Below are positions 40,782-49,909 of a DNA stretch of 64,000 bases, piece by piece. The position numbers were made by a program, and so were the translations under genes. The DNA is from Glaciimonas sp. PCH181. GTDB lineage: Bacteria; Pseudomonadota; Gammaproteobacteria; Burkholderiales; Burkholderiaceae_D. How positions within the stretch are numbered: the first letter of the stretch is position 1; the number at the start of each line of letters is the position of its first letter. Below the pieces are notes generated by a model, which saw nothing but the letters and a program-made list of their open reading frames with translations, did no database searches and was not told the origin of the DNA. The stretch is from contig NZ_PYFP01000006.1 of the NCBI RefSeq assembly GCF_003056055.1, positions 124,001-188,000 on the forward strand, in the 5' to 3' direction.

Positions 40782-42518
40782 ATGCTGAGCTCTTTGGACA
40801 ACACAACGCACACTAGAAAACCAAGTCAATTAAAGCAATACCGGCATTTTTCCTCCCGTCACCTTTTCTTTTTCTGCTCTTTATTCGCGGGCATGCACGC
40901 CACCGTTGAGGCGGCACCCGCAATCGACACCACCGCAATTCAGGTAGCCCCCTCCACCATCATCTATCGGGCCCGCCTCGGCGACACCTTGAGTGTGATC
41001 GCTGCGAACCTGACGACTAAAAGCAGCAATTGGGTCGCGCTTCAAAAAATCAATCACATTCCGAATGAGCGTGCCATTCCTATCGGCACGGCCATCACCA
41101 TTCCGGTAGCGCTGCTAGCGCAAGATCCTGCCAATGCAAAAATAATCGCTCTATCCGGCACGGTGAATGCAATGGCCGCCGATGGGAGCGCTATCGCATT
41201 GGCGGCCGGTACGCTGCTGTCGGAGGGCGCGCGCATTGAAACCGGTAAAAACAGTTTTCTGACGCTGGCACTGATCGATGAAACGCGGGTGGTGCTGCCG
41301 TCCAACAGTCAGGTAAAACTGACGCAGCTTCGCAGCGCGCGCTATACCAAAACGCCACTCACAGAAATTATGTTGATGCAGGGACGTGTCGATTCTTCTG
41401 TCACGCCGCTGAAAGAAAATAAGGGGCGCTTTGAGGTGCGCTCACCGCTGGCCGTCGCCGGCGTGCGCGGCACGCATTTCCTGGTAGAAGTGCGCAATAA
41501 CACGATGGCAACCGATGTCTGGAAAGGCGGCGTTGCGATCACACAAAATGCCCATCCGACTGCGCTGACGTTACAAGGTGGTCAGGGAAATGTGACCCAG
41601 TCGCAAGGTGTCGGCAAGGCCGTTCAATTGCTACCGATGCCAGAAATAGCCGGCAATCCCGTGCTACAAGAAAGGCCAATCGTCCGGTTTAATGTGGTCC
41701 CTCTGCCCGGTGCAACAAGCTATCGCACCTGGGTTGTGGGCGATCAGGTTGCCGACCATATTCTTACCGAAATCGAGACCACTTCCACCGATATCAAAAT
41801 CGATGGCCTGACTGACGGCAGCTATTCCGCCTACATCGCTCCACTCGACAACCACGGTTTGCAAGGCTTTCCCCATGTCATCCCGTTCACACTGAAAGCA
41901 CGACCAGAGCCGCCTTTTGCTATCACTCCCAAGGGAAAAGACCGCAGCGCCGATCCTATCTTTAGCTGGGCCGAAACGCTGGATGCAAAAAGCTACCGTT
42001 TTCAGATCGCCACAGATGCAATGTTCAGCCATCCTATCGTTGATGAGCCTGCGCTTGCGTCACCACAATATAAACCCGGAAAATTGCCGTTAGGCCAATA
42101 TTACTGGCGTGTTGCGACGACGGTAGAGCGGGACGGCAAGCCGGATCACGGTCCTTTTGGTGACGTTCAGACGTTTGCCTTGCTGCCACAGCTGCAATTA
42201 CCGGAAATCAACCCGACTGGAAATACGCTGGCGTTTCGTTGGCAAGCCGATGCTGATGCCAATCAAACATTTGTGACCGAAATCGCGCGCGATGCTGCAT
42301 TTACGTCATTATTTTTGACGCAGCCCACTACTACGCCAGAAATTTCGATCCCGAATCCTCCTAACGGTATTTACTTCGTGCGCGTTCAGGCGACGGATGC
42401 CGACGGCTATGTCAGCCCATTTTCGGCAGCGCAAAAGATCATTATCGGCAGCCGCTGGACGACTAGCGATGGCGCATTACTGCTCAATACCGGCGGCATC
42501 ACGCCAGCGAGTTATTAA
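40782..42518 (+). CDS. LysM and FecR domain periplasmic protein
   Basis: 578-aa exported protein. An N-terminal hydrophobic segment (HLFFFCSLFAGMHATVEAA) serves as signal. A LysM domain follows (IIYRARLGDTLSVIAANLTTKSSNWVALQKINHI, ~60-112), suggesting peptidoglycan contact. Then comes a FecR-type domain (LSGTVNAMAADGSAIALAAGTLLSEGARIETGKNSFLTLAL to VAGVRGTHFLVEV, ~123-250) and two or three fibronectin-III-like beta repeats (about 300-560) with SYRTWVVGD, KSYRFQIATDA and TFVTEIARDA strands. It probably senses or relays a periplasmic state to the downstream CHASE2 kinase. A RR-FecR-CHASE2 set is a known but little-studied arrangement. Confidence 0.85.
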   Translation: MLSSLDNTTHTRKPSQLKQYRHFSSRHLFFFCSLFAGMHATVEAAPAIDTTAIQVAPSTIIYRARLGDTLSVIAANLTTKSSNWVALQKINHIPNERAIPIGTAITIPVALLAQDPANAKIIALSGTVNAMAADGSAIALAAGTLLSEGARIETGKNSFLTLALIDETRVVLPSNSQVKLTQLRSARYTKTPLTEIMLMQGRVDSSVTPLKENKGRFEVRSPLAVAGVRGTHFLVEVRNNTMATDVWKGGVAITQNAHPTALTLQGGQGNVTQSQGVGKAVQLLPMPEIAGNPVLQERPIVRFNVVPLPGATSYRTWVVGDQVADHILTEIETTSTDIKIDGLTDGSYSAYIAPLDNHGLQGFPHVIPFTLKARPEPPFAITPKGKDRSADPIFSWAETLDAKSYRFQIATDAMFSHPIVDEPALASPQYKPGKLPLGQYYWRVATTVERDGKPDHGPFGDVQTFALLPQLQLPEINPTGNTLAFRWQADADANQTFVTEIARDAAFTSLFLTQPTTTPEISIPNPPNGIYFVRVQATDADGYVSPFSAAQKIIIGSRWTTSDGALLLNTGGITPASY

Positions 42519-42563
42519 GCCCTGACATCGGTTATCGTCACCGCTTGTATTTAGGAGTCCGGC

Positions 42564-45029
42564 ATGGCCGAACAAGGCAAACCCTTCGCCAGCATCGTCC
42601 ATCGCGTCGCGCTACGCCAATGGCTGGCGCTAACGCTGGTGCTGGTCGTCATCACAGCAGCACTGGGCTATCAAAATGGCCTGCCGCAACTTGACCGTCC
42701 GCTGTATGACCAATTCATGCGCCTCAATTGGCGGCCTGCCAACGATGACATTATCATCGTCGCCATCGACGATTACAGTATTTCCCAGTTAGGACGCTGG
42801 CCATGGCGACGCTCGTTGCATGCGCAATTGATTGATGTCATTACGCAGGCGCAACCGCGTGCCATTGGACTAGATGTCATCATGCCGGAGCCCGAAACAG
42901 CCTCAGCCAATAACGCACAGGACAACGACGATATCCTCGCTCAGGCGTTGCGCGCAAGCAATCTGGTGGTGTTGCCGATGGTCACGGCGATGAACGGCAA
43001 TGCCGTCACCAGCCTGTTGCCGATACCGGCATTTCAGCATAGCGCACGCACCATCGGCCATATCAATCTGGAGCTTGATGCCGATGGCGTGGTACGCAGC
43101 GTCTTTTTGAAAGAAGGTCAGAACGGTGTTTGGTGGCCGCACTTTGCGCTTGCCATGGCAGAAAATGCGGGGCAAATCGGGATCGCTGCGCAAGGTGCCC
43201 ACCTCGGCGAGCAGCAAAGCACAAAAGCGACGCACTGGCATTCAACGGATGCCAGCGATACGTTCCCTAACGTCCGTGCCGCGACAGAAATCGGTCAATG
43301 GCAGCGTGACGATCAAATCCATATTCCGTACGCCGGCAGCAGCGGTCATTTCCGGTCGGTGCCATATGTTTCCGTCCTCAGAGGTGAAGTACCTGCTAAC
43401 TTTTTTAAAGGCAAATATGTACTGATCGGCGCGACGGCGCTCGGCATGGCGGACGCTTTTCCGACGCCGGTATCAGGCACCTCCGGCGTCATGCCCGGTA
43501 TCGAAATCAACGCCAATATTCTCGCCAGCCTGCTCGATCATGAATCCATTCGTATCGCAACGTCAGCGCAAACGATGCTGCTGAGCGTGGTGCCGGTACT
43601 GTTGGCATTGCTCAGCTATTTCCTGCTTACCCCACGCCTGGCATTGTTACTGACAGCGTTTCTGATGGTAGTGACCGCCGCGATCAGCTACTTGCTATTG
43701 GGGCATGGGTTATGGATCGCCCCGAGCGCGGCCCTGATCGGCCTGACCCTCGCCTATCCGCTGTGGAGCTGGTGCCGGCTGGAAGCCGCTATTTCGTATC
43801 TGGGCCAGGAATTCATGCTGCTTGATCAGGAGCCGCATTTGTTGCCGGAAAGCACGCCGCGCGATGGAAATTATCCGCAAGGACAGGATGTGCTGGAGCA
43901 GCGGATCAACGCAATGCGTAACGCCGCCCGCCGGGTCCGCGATTTGCGTCAATTTATTTCCGATAATCTCGATAGCTTGCCGGACGCAACGTTGATTACC
44001 GATAGCGGCGGCCACGTTTTAGTCGTGAATCAGATCGCCAAGGATTACTTCAATGCCAGCCAGATTATGGATATCACTGGCGCCTTTATTCCGACATTAC
44101 TGGCGACCATCGGACCGCCACCATCATTCGATACGGCAGCGAATCACGCGTTTAATTGGCCCGACTTGCTTGACCGGCACCACCTTTCTTTGCTGGCGGA
44201 CGGGGTGCCTGTACAAGATCAACGAGGGCGCGACTTATTGATAAAAAGCGCGCCTTGTCATTCAGCGCGACAAGTATTAACGGGATGGATTGTCAGCATT
44301 ATCGACATCACCAGCATCCGTGCTGCTGAGCGTAGTCGGGATGAAACTCTGCGTTTTTTGTCGCATGATATGCGGGCACCGCAAGCGTCAATCTTAGCGT
44401 TACTTGAATTGCAAGGCACGCCAACTTCCGCGTTGCCGCAACAAGAATTTTTCTCACGCATAGAGCGGGCTTCACGCAAAACCTTGGGTCTGGCAGATAA
44501 CTTTGTCCAATTAGCGCGCGCGGAGTCCGAAACCTATCGCTTGGAGGAAGTCGACTTTCAAGACGTCGTCTTCGATGCTAGCGATGAAATGTGGACTTTA
44601 GCCAATAACAAACAAATTACATTGGTGACGGACATTGCCAACGGCGAATTTTTGACCAAAATAGATCGCTCGTTAATGGCGCGTGCATTGTGTAATCTGA
44701 TTTCCAATGCCATCAACTATAGTCCCGCCGGAACCTGCATTACCTGCACTTTAGGCTATCGCCAAAAAAGCGACGGCGATCAAACGCCAGCTACGATCGT
44801 TTGCGAAATTCGCGATCAGGGTTATGGCATCTCGCTGCAAAATCAAACCAAATTATTCCAACGGTTTCAGCGAGTAAGTGCGCCTGATCAGCCCAAAACG
44901 GAAGGCGTTGGTCTGGGGCTAGTGTTTGTAAAAACAGTAGTCGAACGCCATTTTGGCAGCCTATCTTTTCAAAGCGCTATCGGCGAGGGCACGATATTCA
45001 CCATCACGCTGCCAGCGCTGACGGCATAA
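42564..45029 (+). CDS. CHASE2-domain sensor histidine kinase
   Basis: 821-aa membrane kinase. After an N-terminal helix (WLALTLVLVVITAALGY) a large periplasmic CHASE2 domain runs ~45-345 (DIIIVAIDDYSISQLGRWPWRRSLHAQLIDVI, AIGLDVIMPEP, FKGKYVLIGATALGMADAFPTPVSG, MPGIEINANILASLL). Three membrane helices follow (~350-425), then a PAS-like segment (DATLITDSGGHVLVVNQIAKDYF). The HisKA box is FLSHDMRAPQASILALLELQ with His601. The ATPase domain has NLISNAINYSPAG (N box), EIRDQGYGI (G1) and GVGLGLVFVKTVVERHFG (G2). All kinase motifs are intact. It is third in the RR-FecR-kinase unit. Confidence 0.92.
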   Translation: MAEQGKPFASIVHRVALRQWLALTLVLVVITAALGYQNGLPQLDRPLYDQFMRLNWRPANDDIIIVAIDDYSISQLGRWPWRRSLHAQLIDVITQAQPRAIGLDVIMPEPETASANNAQDNDDILAQALRASNLVVLPMVTAMNGNAVTSLLPIPAFQHSARTIGHINLELDADGVVRSVFLKEGQNGVWWPHFALAMAENAGQIGIAAQGAHLGEQQSTKATHWHSTDASDTFPNVRAATEIGQWQRDDQIHIPYAGSSGHFRSVPYVSVLRGEVPANFFKGKYVLIGATALGMADAFPTPVSGTSGVMPGIEINANILASLLDHESIRIATSAQTMLLSVVPVLLALLSYFLLTPRLALLLTAFLMVVTAAISYLLLGHGLWIAPSAALIGLTLAYPLWSWCRLEAAISYLGQEFMLLDQEPHLLPESTPRDGNYPQGQDVLEQRINAMRNAARRVRDLRQFISDNLDSLPDATLITDSGGHVLVVNQIAKDYFNASQIMDITGAFIPTLLATIGPPPSFDTAANHAFNWPDLLDRHHLSLLADGVPVQDQRGRDLLIKSAPCHSARQVLTGWIVSIIDITSIRAAERSRDETLRFLSHDMRAPQASILALLELQGTPTSALPQQEFFSRIERASRKTLGLADNFVQLARAESETYRLEEVDFQDVVFDASDEMWTLANNKQITLVTDIANGEFLTKIDRSLMARALCNLISNAINYSPAGTCITCTLGYRQKSDGDQTPATIVCEIRDQGYGISLQNQTKLFQRFQRVSAPDQPKTEGVGLGLVFVKTVVERHFGSLSFQSAIGEGTIFTITLPALTA

Positions 45030-45487
45030 GATAAATATACCGCTCTATGTTTAATAAACACTAAAACCCATCGGATAAGGCTGCGATGCATCGCTCGCGC
45101 ACGGTTATCCAATATCCTCTCCCCAACTACATCTGCCTGTTCCGGCGCATTTCTCGCGCTATATCGCCTAATCGCCTCGCACCAATTGATAACGAACATC
45201 TGAAGCCCATCTTTGCTTCAATTTCGACAGACAAAATATCTGAAAATAAACTGTTGGAGAAAGTGGTGCAATAAATAACGAGAAATAGATACCAATTTGA
45301 AATTAAACGTCAGCAAACCCAACATCCAATTGCGTTTCGGAAGGCCGCAATCAATGAATTGATGGTGAACGTGGGCGCTAAAAACCACGCCTGCCTGCCC
45401 TTATTACTGCTGAAAATTTTTATGGACAACTCAGGGGTATAATCTCGCGTTAACAAAACCGCATTCTTCTCCTAAGTTGCCATCAAA
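45030..45487. other. Intergenic region, 458 bp, with hemA -10 box
   Basis: A TATAAT hexamer lies at 45438-45443, 45 bases before the hemA ATG. No good -35 is seen at 16-18 bases. A 62-codon frame at 45086-45274 lacks a ribosome site and family resemblance and was not called. Confidence 0.4.
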
Positions 45488-46786
45488 ATGCACTTGCTAG
45501 CCGTCGGACTCAACCACACCACCGCGCCCGTTTCATTGCGCGAACAGGTGGCATTCCCCGCAGACCAGATTGGTCAGGCGGTGACGGCGGCGCGCAAATG
45601 GTTTGGCGACAACGGCGCATCTGGTCTCAACGACGAAGCAGCGATCTTGTCCACCTGCAATCGTACCGAGCTTTACGCGGCCAGCGATCTCTCTGGCGGA
45701 TCGCGGCAAATAGACGAGGCAATTGACTCTAGCGCCCATTTTCTGGCGCACTACCACCAACTTTCTTACGCCGATCTGCGCCCGCATTTGTACACGCTGC
45801 CGCACGACAACGCGGTGCGTCATGCGTTTCGGGTGGCATCCGGCTTAGATTCGATGGTACTTGGCGAAGCACAGATTCTTGGTCAGATGAAAGATGCGGT
45901 GCGCCATGCAGAGGCCGCTGGTGGCCTTGGCACTTATCTGCATCAAATGTTTCAGCGCACTTTTGCGGTCGCCAAAGAAGTTCGGACCACGACCAAAATC
46001 GGTGCGCATAGCGTCTCTATGGCTGCCGCTGCGGTCAGAATGTCGGAGCGGATTTTCGATGCTATTTCCGGCCAGAACGTGCTATTTATCGGCGCTGGTG
46101 AAATGATCGAATTATGCGCGACGCACTTTGCCGCACAAAATCCAAAAAGTCTGACCGTCGCCAATCGCACCCTTGAACGTGCCGAATTGTTGGCGCATCG
46201 GTTTAGCGGGCAGGCGCTGCGATTGGCCGACTTGCCGAATCAACTTGGCAACTACGACATCATTGTTTCCTGCACCGCATCGTCGCTGCCGATTATCGGC
46301 CTGGGTATGGTCGAACGCGCGGTCAAGGCACGTCGCCACAAACCGATGTTTATGCTCGATCTGGCAGTGCCGCGCGATATTGAAACCGAAGTCGGTCGTC
46401 TCGATGACGTTTTTCTCTACACGGTAGATGATCTCGGCTCAGTCGTGCAGGCGGGCATGGAAAATCGCCAAGCCGCAGTCTCGCAGGCCGAAGCCATTAT
46501 CGAAACCCGGGTGCAATCGTTTATGCACTGGATCGATACCCGCGCCGTGGTGCCGGTCATTCAAGACCTGCATGAAAGCAGCGAAGTAATGCGCATGTTG
46601 GAGCTGGAACGAGCCCGCAAAATGCTCGCCAAAGGTGAGGATATCGACGCTGTTCTGGAGGCGCTGTCAAAAGGTCTCGCCGCCAAATTTTTGCACGGCC
46701 CGCAACAAGCGCTGCACAACGCCCAAGGCGATGAGCGCGCCCGTCTTGCTATCTTGCTGCCACAACTTTTCCGCAGCAAACGTTAG
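45488..46786 (+). CDS. hemA: Glutamyl-tRNA reductase
   Basis: 432-aa enzyme that reduces Glu-tRNA to glutamate-1-semialdehyde, the first step of C5 haem synthesis. It has the start [22 protein letters not shown], the catalytic Cys57 in [38 protein letters not shown], the NADPH motif [18 protein letters not shown] and [13 protein letters not shown], and the C-terminal dimer helix. Length is typical. It is followed by prfA, the conserved hemA-prfA order of Proteobacteria. Confidence 0.97.
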   Translation: MHLLAVGLNHTTAPVSLREQVAFPADQIGQAVTAARKWFGDNGASGLNDEAAILSTCNRTELYAASDLSGGSRQIDEAIDSSAHFLAHYHQLSYADLRPHLYTLPHDNAVRHAFRVASGLDSMVLGEAQILGQMKDAVRHAEAAGGLGTYLHQMFQRTFAVAKEVRTTTKIGAHSVSMAAAAVRMSERIFDAISGQNVLFIGAGEMIELCATHFAAQNPKSLTVANRTLERAELLAHRFSGQALRLADLPNQLGNYDIIVSCTASSLPIIGLGMVERAVKARRHKPMFMLDLAVPRDIETEVGRLDDVFLYTVDDLGSVVQAGMENRQAAVSQAEAIIETRVQSFMHWIDTRAVVPVIQDLHESSEVMRMLELERARKMLAKGEDIDAVLEALSKGLAAKFLHGPQQALHNAQGDERARLAILLPQLFRSKR

Positions 46787-46912
46787 CGCCGCACCTCCGC
46801 TGCCGTCCGCCAACGCGCGCGACAAACCAGCCGCTATTGCACACTCTGCTGTCTTACGCACTCGCCGCGAACTTCTCGTAGCAAGTCATCAAACAAATCA
46901 CCAAGATATCTC

Positions 46913-47995
46913 ATGAAGCCATCAATGCTTGCCAAACTTGACCAATTGTCGAATCGACTGGTCGAGGTGAACGATTTGCTGAATCAGGAAGAAGCCACTT
47001 CCAACATGGACAGCTACCGCAAATTATCGCGTGAACATGCCGAACTAGGTCCTTTGGTCGCCCTGTATTTGTCGTATACCCAGGCCGATGCCGATGTGCA
47101 GACCGCTATGGAGATGATGTCTGATCCGGACATGAAAGAATTTGCGCAAGAAGAGATCAACGGCGCCAAAGCCCGCATGGAGCAACTAGAGGCGGATTTG
47201 CAAAAAATGTTGCTGCCGAAAGATCCCAACGACGAACGGAATATCTTTTTAGAAATCCGTGCCGGTACGGGCGGCGATGAATCGGCATTATTTGCAGGCG
47301 ATTTATTGCGGATGTATACCCGCTTCGCTGAGCGCAATCGCTGGCAGATCGAAATGGTATCCGAGTCGGCCTCGGAAGTTGGCGGCTATAAAGAAGTGAT
47401 TGTGAGACTGGTCGGCTTCGGCGCTTACTCCAAGCTCAAGTTCGAATCGGGCGGCCATCGCGTACAGCGCGTTCCTACGACTGAGACGCAGGGACGGATT
47501 CACACCTCTGCCTGTACCGTGGCGATCATGCCGGAAGCGGATGAAGTCGGCGACGTTGCGATCAATCCGGCCGATATTCGCATCGATACTTATCGCGCTT
47601 CAGGCGCGGGCGGTCAGCACATTAACAAGACCGACTCTGCGGTGCGGATTACGCATATTCCAACCGGGATCGTGGTCGAATGTCAGGATGACCGCAGTCA
47701 GCATAAAAATAAAGCATCGGCACTTAAAGTGCTGGCAGCGCGGATCAAGGACGGTCAGCTACGCGAACAGCAATCGAAAGAAGCCGCAACCCGCAAATCG
47801 CTGATTGGCTCAGGCGACCGTAGCGAGCGGATACGCACTTATAATTTCCCGCAGGGCAGAATGACCGATCACCGCATCAATCTGACCTTATATAAGCTGG
47901 ATCACATCATGGATGGCGATCTGGAAGAATTAAGTAACGCACTGGCGGCAGAACATCAGGCTGAATTGTTGGCAGCTTTGGGCGATGAGAGGTAA
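46913..47995 (+). CDS. prfA: Peptide chain release factor 1
   Basis: 360-aa factor that reads UAA/UAG and releases the peptide. It has coiled N-terminal helices ([19 protein letters not shown]) and the domain start [25 protein letters not shown]. The PxT codon-recognition area sits in [23 protein letters not shown], the catalytic GGQ at 233-235 in [19 protein letters not shown], and [22 protein letters not shown] near the end. The GGQ glutamine is the target of the PrmC methyltransferase encoded two genes downstream. Confidence 0.97.
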   Translation: MKPSMLAKLDQLSNRLVEVNDLLNQEEATSNMDSYRKLSREHAELGPLVALYLSYTQADADVQTAMEMMSDPDMKEFAQEEINGAKARMEQLEADLQKMLLPKDPNDERNIFLEIRAGTGGDESALFAGDLLRMYTRFAERNRWQIEMVSESASEVGGYKEVIVRLVGFGAYSKLKFESGGHRVQRVPTTETQGRIHTSACTVAIMPEADEVGDVAINPADIRIDTYRASGAGGQHINKTDSAVRITHIPTGIVVECQDDRSQHKNKASALKVLAARIKDGQLREQQSKEAATRKSLIGSGDRSERIRTYNFPQGRMTDHRINLTLYKLDHIMDGDLEELSNALAAEHQAELLAALGDER

Positions 47996-48174
47996 GCTGC
48001 AGGGTGCAACAAAAGCAACAAAGAACGCAACCAAATGCCGTATTCGATATCTATGGTTGTACTCTGGACAAGATCAGTCTTGCGCTGCTGATAATTAACA
48101 GCCTCGGTGCGCATAGCAGATAGCCGTTCGGAGTGTTTTTTTCACCATTCATCGCTAACTACCTTCGACAAATA

Positions 48175-48672
48175 ATGAAATCATCCAAACACATTTTGCT
48201 CGCGGTCGCCTTTATCGCACTCGCTATTCTGGGCGGCGCACTGTACTTACAATACTTCAAGGATATGCAGCCATGCCCGCTTTGCATACTCCAGCGTTAC
48301 GCTTTTGCGATCATCGCGATTATCTGTCTGGTCTCCGCCAGCATGCCGGATGCTATCCGTAAAGCCAGCGCGGCGATCGGTATTCTTGCCGGTCTTGGCG
48401 GCGCAGCAACCGCTGGCTGGCATATCTGGGTCATTGCCCATCCAGCGACTACCTGCGGCCGTGACGCATTGGAAGCACCTTTAAATGCGCTGCCGACCGC
48501 GACGCTGTTGCCTTCAGTTTTTAAAGTCGATGCCTGGGCGCTATGCTCGGCGGCTTACGATCCTATCCTCGGTTTATCGCTGCCACAATGGTCGTTAGTG
48601 TGGTTTGTGATCTTGATCGTCATCATGGGTAAAGTTCTGTTCAAACGCACTAATCGCGGCGATTTTGAATGA
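48175..48672 (+). CDS. dsbB: Disulfide bond formation protein B
   Basis: 165-aa inner-membrane protein with four helices that reoxidises DsbA and passes electrons to ubiquinone. The first periplasmic pair is Cys34-Pro-Leu-Cys37 (QPCPLCILQRYAF) and the second pair Cys94 (ATTCGRD) and Cys124 (WALCSAA), all four in place. ATG 48175 is chosen because the hydrophobic helix starts right after it; a GTG 14 codons earlier is possible. Its stop overlaps the prmC start by four bases (ATGA). It is inserted between prfA and prmC, which are neighbours in most relatives. Confidence 0.92.
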   Translation: MKSSKHILLAVAFIALAILGGALYLQYFKDMQPCPLCILQRYAFAIIAIICLVSASMPDAIRKASAAIGILAGLGGAATAGWHIWVIAHPATTCGRDALEAPLNALPTATLLPSVFKVDAWALCSAAYDPILGLSLPQWSLVWFVILIVIMGKVLFKRTNRGDFE

Positions 48673-49568
48673 CGCAAAAGGATGATCCGCAGTCTGCGCA
48701 TTCTAAATATGTGATCGAAGCCGGCACGAGCATTGCCACGGTGCTAAAAAATGCACCGCTGGAACCGCTCGAAAACCGGCTTTTGGTCATGCACGCTTTG
48801 CAGCTAACTCGCACGCAACTGATCACGCAAGATCAGCGCATCGTCGATGCCGAGCAAGCAGTGCAATTATCCGACCTATTCCAGCGCCGCTTACAGGGCG
48901 AGCCCATCGCCTATATTCTGGGTCAGCGCGAGTTTTTCGGCCTGATGCTGGAAGTGACGCCGGATGTGCTGATCCCCCGTCCCGACACAGAATTGCTGGT
49001 CGAACTGGGGCTGGAACGACTACCGGCTGGCGATCCGCATCCGACAGTATTAGATTTGGGCACCGGTTCCGGCGCTATCGCCATCGCCATTGCCCATACG
49101 CGCCCTGATGCCATCGTGACCGCGATAGACGTCAGTGCCGCCGCGCTGATCGTTGCACGCCGCAATGCCGAACAACATTTGAGCGCCAACATCGCCAGCT
49201 TTACGCTGTTAGAAAGCGACTGGTACGCAGCGCTTGGTGAGCAGCGTTTCGATCTGATCGTCGCAAATCCGCCTTATATCGTCAAAGATGACCACCACTT
49301 GTCGCAAGGCGATCTGCGTTTTGAGCCGATAAACGCGCTTACCGATCACGCCGATGGATTGAGCGCATACCGCATCATTATCAACGGTGCTCTACAGCAT
49401 TTAAGTGCAGGCGGCTGGCTGCTGATGGAGCATGGCTACGATCAAGCGCCAGCGGTGCAAAAACTGTTGCAAGCGCTGCCGTTTGAGGCGATCCAGAGTT
49501 GGCACGATTTGGCCGGGATAGAACGCGTCACGGGCGGCCGGTTTCAGCCTGCAGTGCACCTCAGTTGA
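48669..49568 (+). CDS. prmC: Peptide chain release factor N5-glutamine methyltransferase
   Basis: 299-aa SAM-dependent enzyme that methylates the GGQ glutamine of release factors 1 and 2. The helical N-domain (~20-90) leads to QGEPIAYILGQREFFGL and TPDVLIPRPDTELLVE, the family signature. The SAM site is VLDLGTGSGAIAIAI (127-141) and the catalytic NPPY lies at 200-203. Translation is coupled to dsbB by the ATGA overlap, and its substrate RF1 is encoded two genes upstream. Confidence 0.95.
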   Translation: MTQKDDPQSAHSKYVIEAGTSIATVLKNAPLEPLENRLLVMHALQLTRTQLITQDQRIVDAEQAVQLSDLFQRRLQGEPIAYILGQREFFGLMLEVTPDVLIPRPDTELLVELGLERLPAGDPHPTVLDLGTGSGAIAIAIAHTRPDAIVTAIDVSAAALIVARRNAEQHLSANIASFTLLESDWYAALGEQRFDLIVANPPYIVKDDHHLSQGDLRFEPINALTDHADGLSAYRIIINGALQHLSAGGWLLMEHGYDQAPAVQKLLQALPFEAIQSWHDLAGIERVTGGRFQPAVHLS

Positions 49569-49675
49569 AATATCGCACGGCAGAAAACGTCCTTTAACAA
49601 TCGTTTTCATTTTGATACTTCTGCACCCAAACTATAGCAATAACACTAACTTTAGCCTTTGCAAAGGAGGCGAAA

Positions 49676-49762
49676 ATGATCAAAATCGCATGCAATATAG
49701 GAGGCGCATCACTGCTCTCGCAACACAAGGCAATGAATATGTCTTTAAAAAGTGATTTTTAA
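49676..49762 (+). CDS. Possible 28-codon small protein
   Basis: A perfect ribosome site AAAGGAGG lies 5 bases before the ATG in the 341-base gap between prmC and tex. The frame reads MIKIACNIGGASLLSQHKAM and eight more residues to TAA at 49760-49762. A second AGGAGG occurs inside it. It has no recognised family and no membrane helix. It could be a short peptide, a leader for tex, or chance. No other gene was seen in 49569-49909. Confidence 0.3.
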   Translation: MIKIACNIGGASLLSQHKAMNMSLKSDF

Positions 49763-49909
49763 ATAATGAAAAATTATTCACTTTCGTCAAATCCTCTGCT
49801 TTTCCGCATACACCTTGGTTTTTTTAGCTTGTCAAGACTGGCGCAATTATCTGAACTGCGTATGATCGCCTTCTTGTCCAACGCCTGAATCTGATTCTCT
49901 AGACTCCCC

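Noticed and set aside
45086..45274. 62-codon plus-strand frame before hemA
   Set aside because: No ribosome site, no domain-like composition and no family resemblance.
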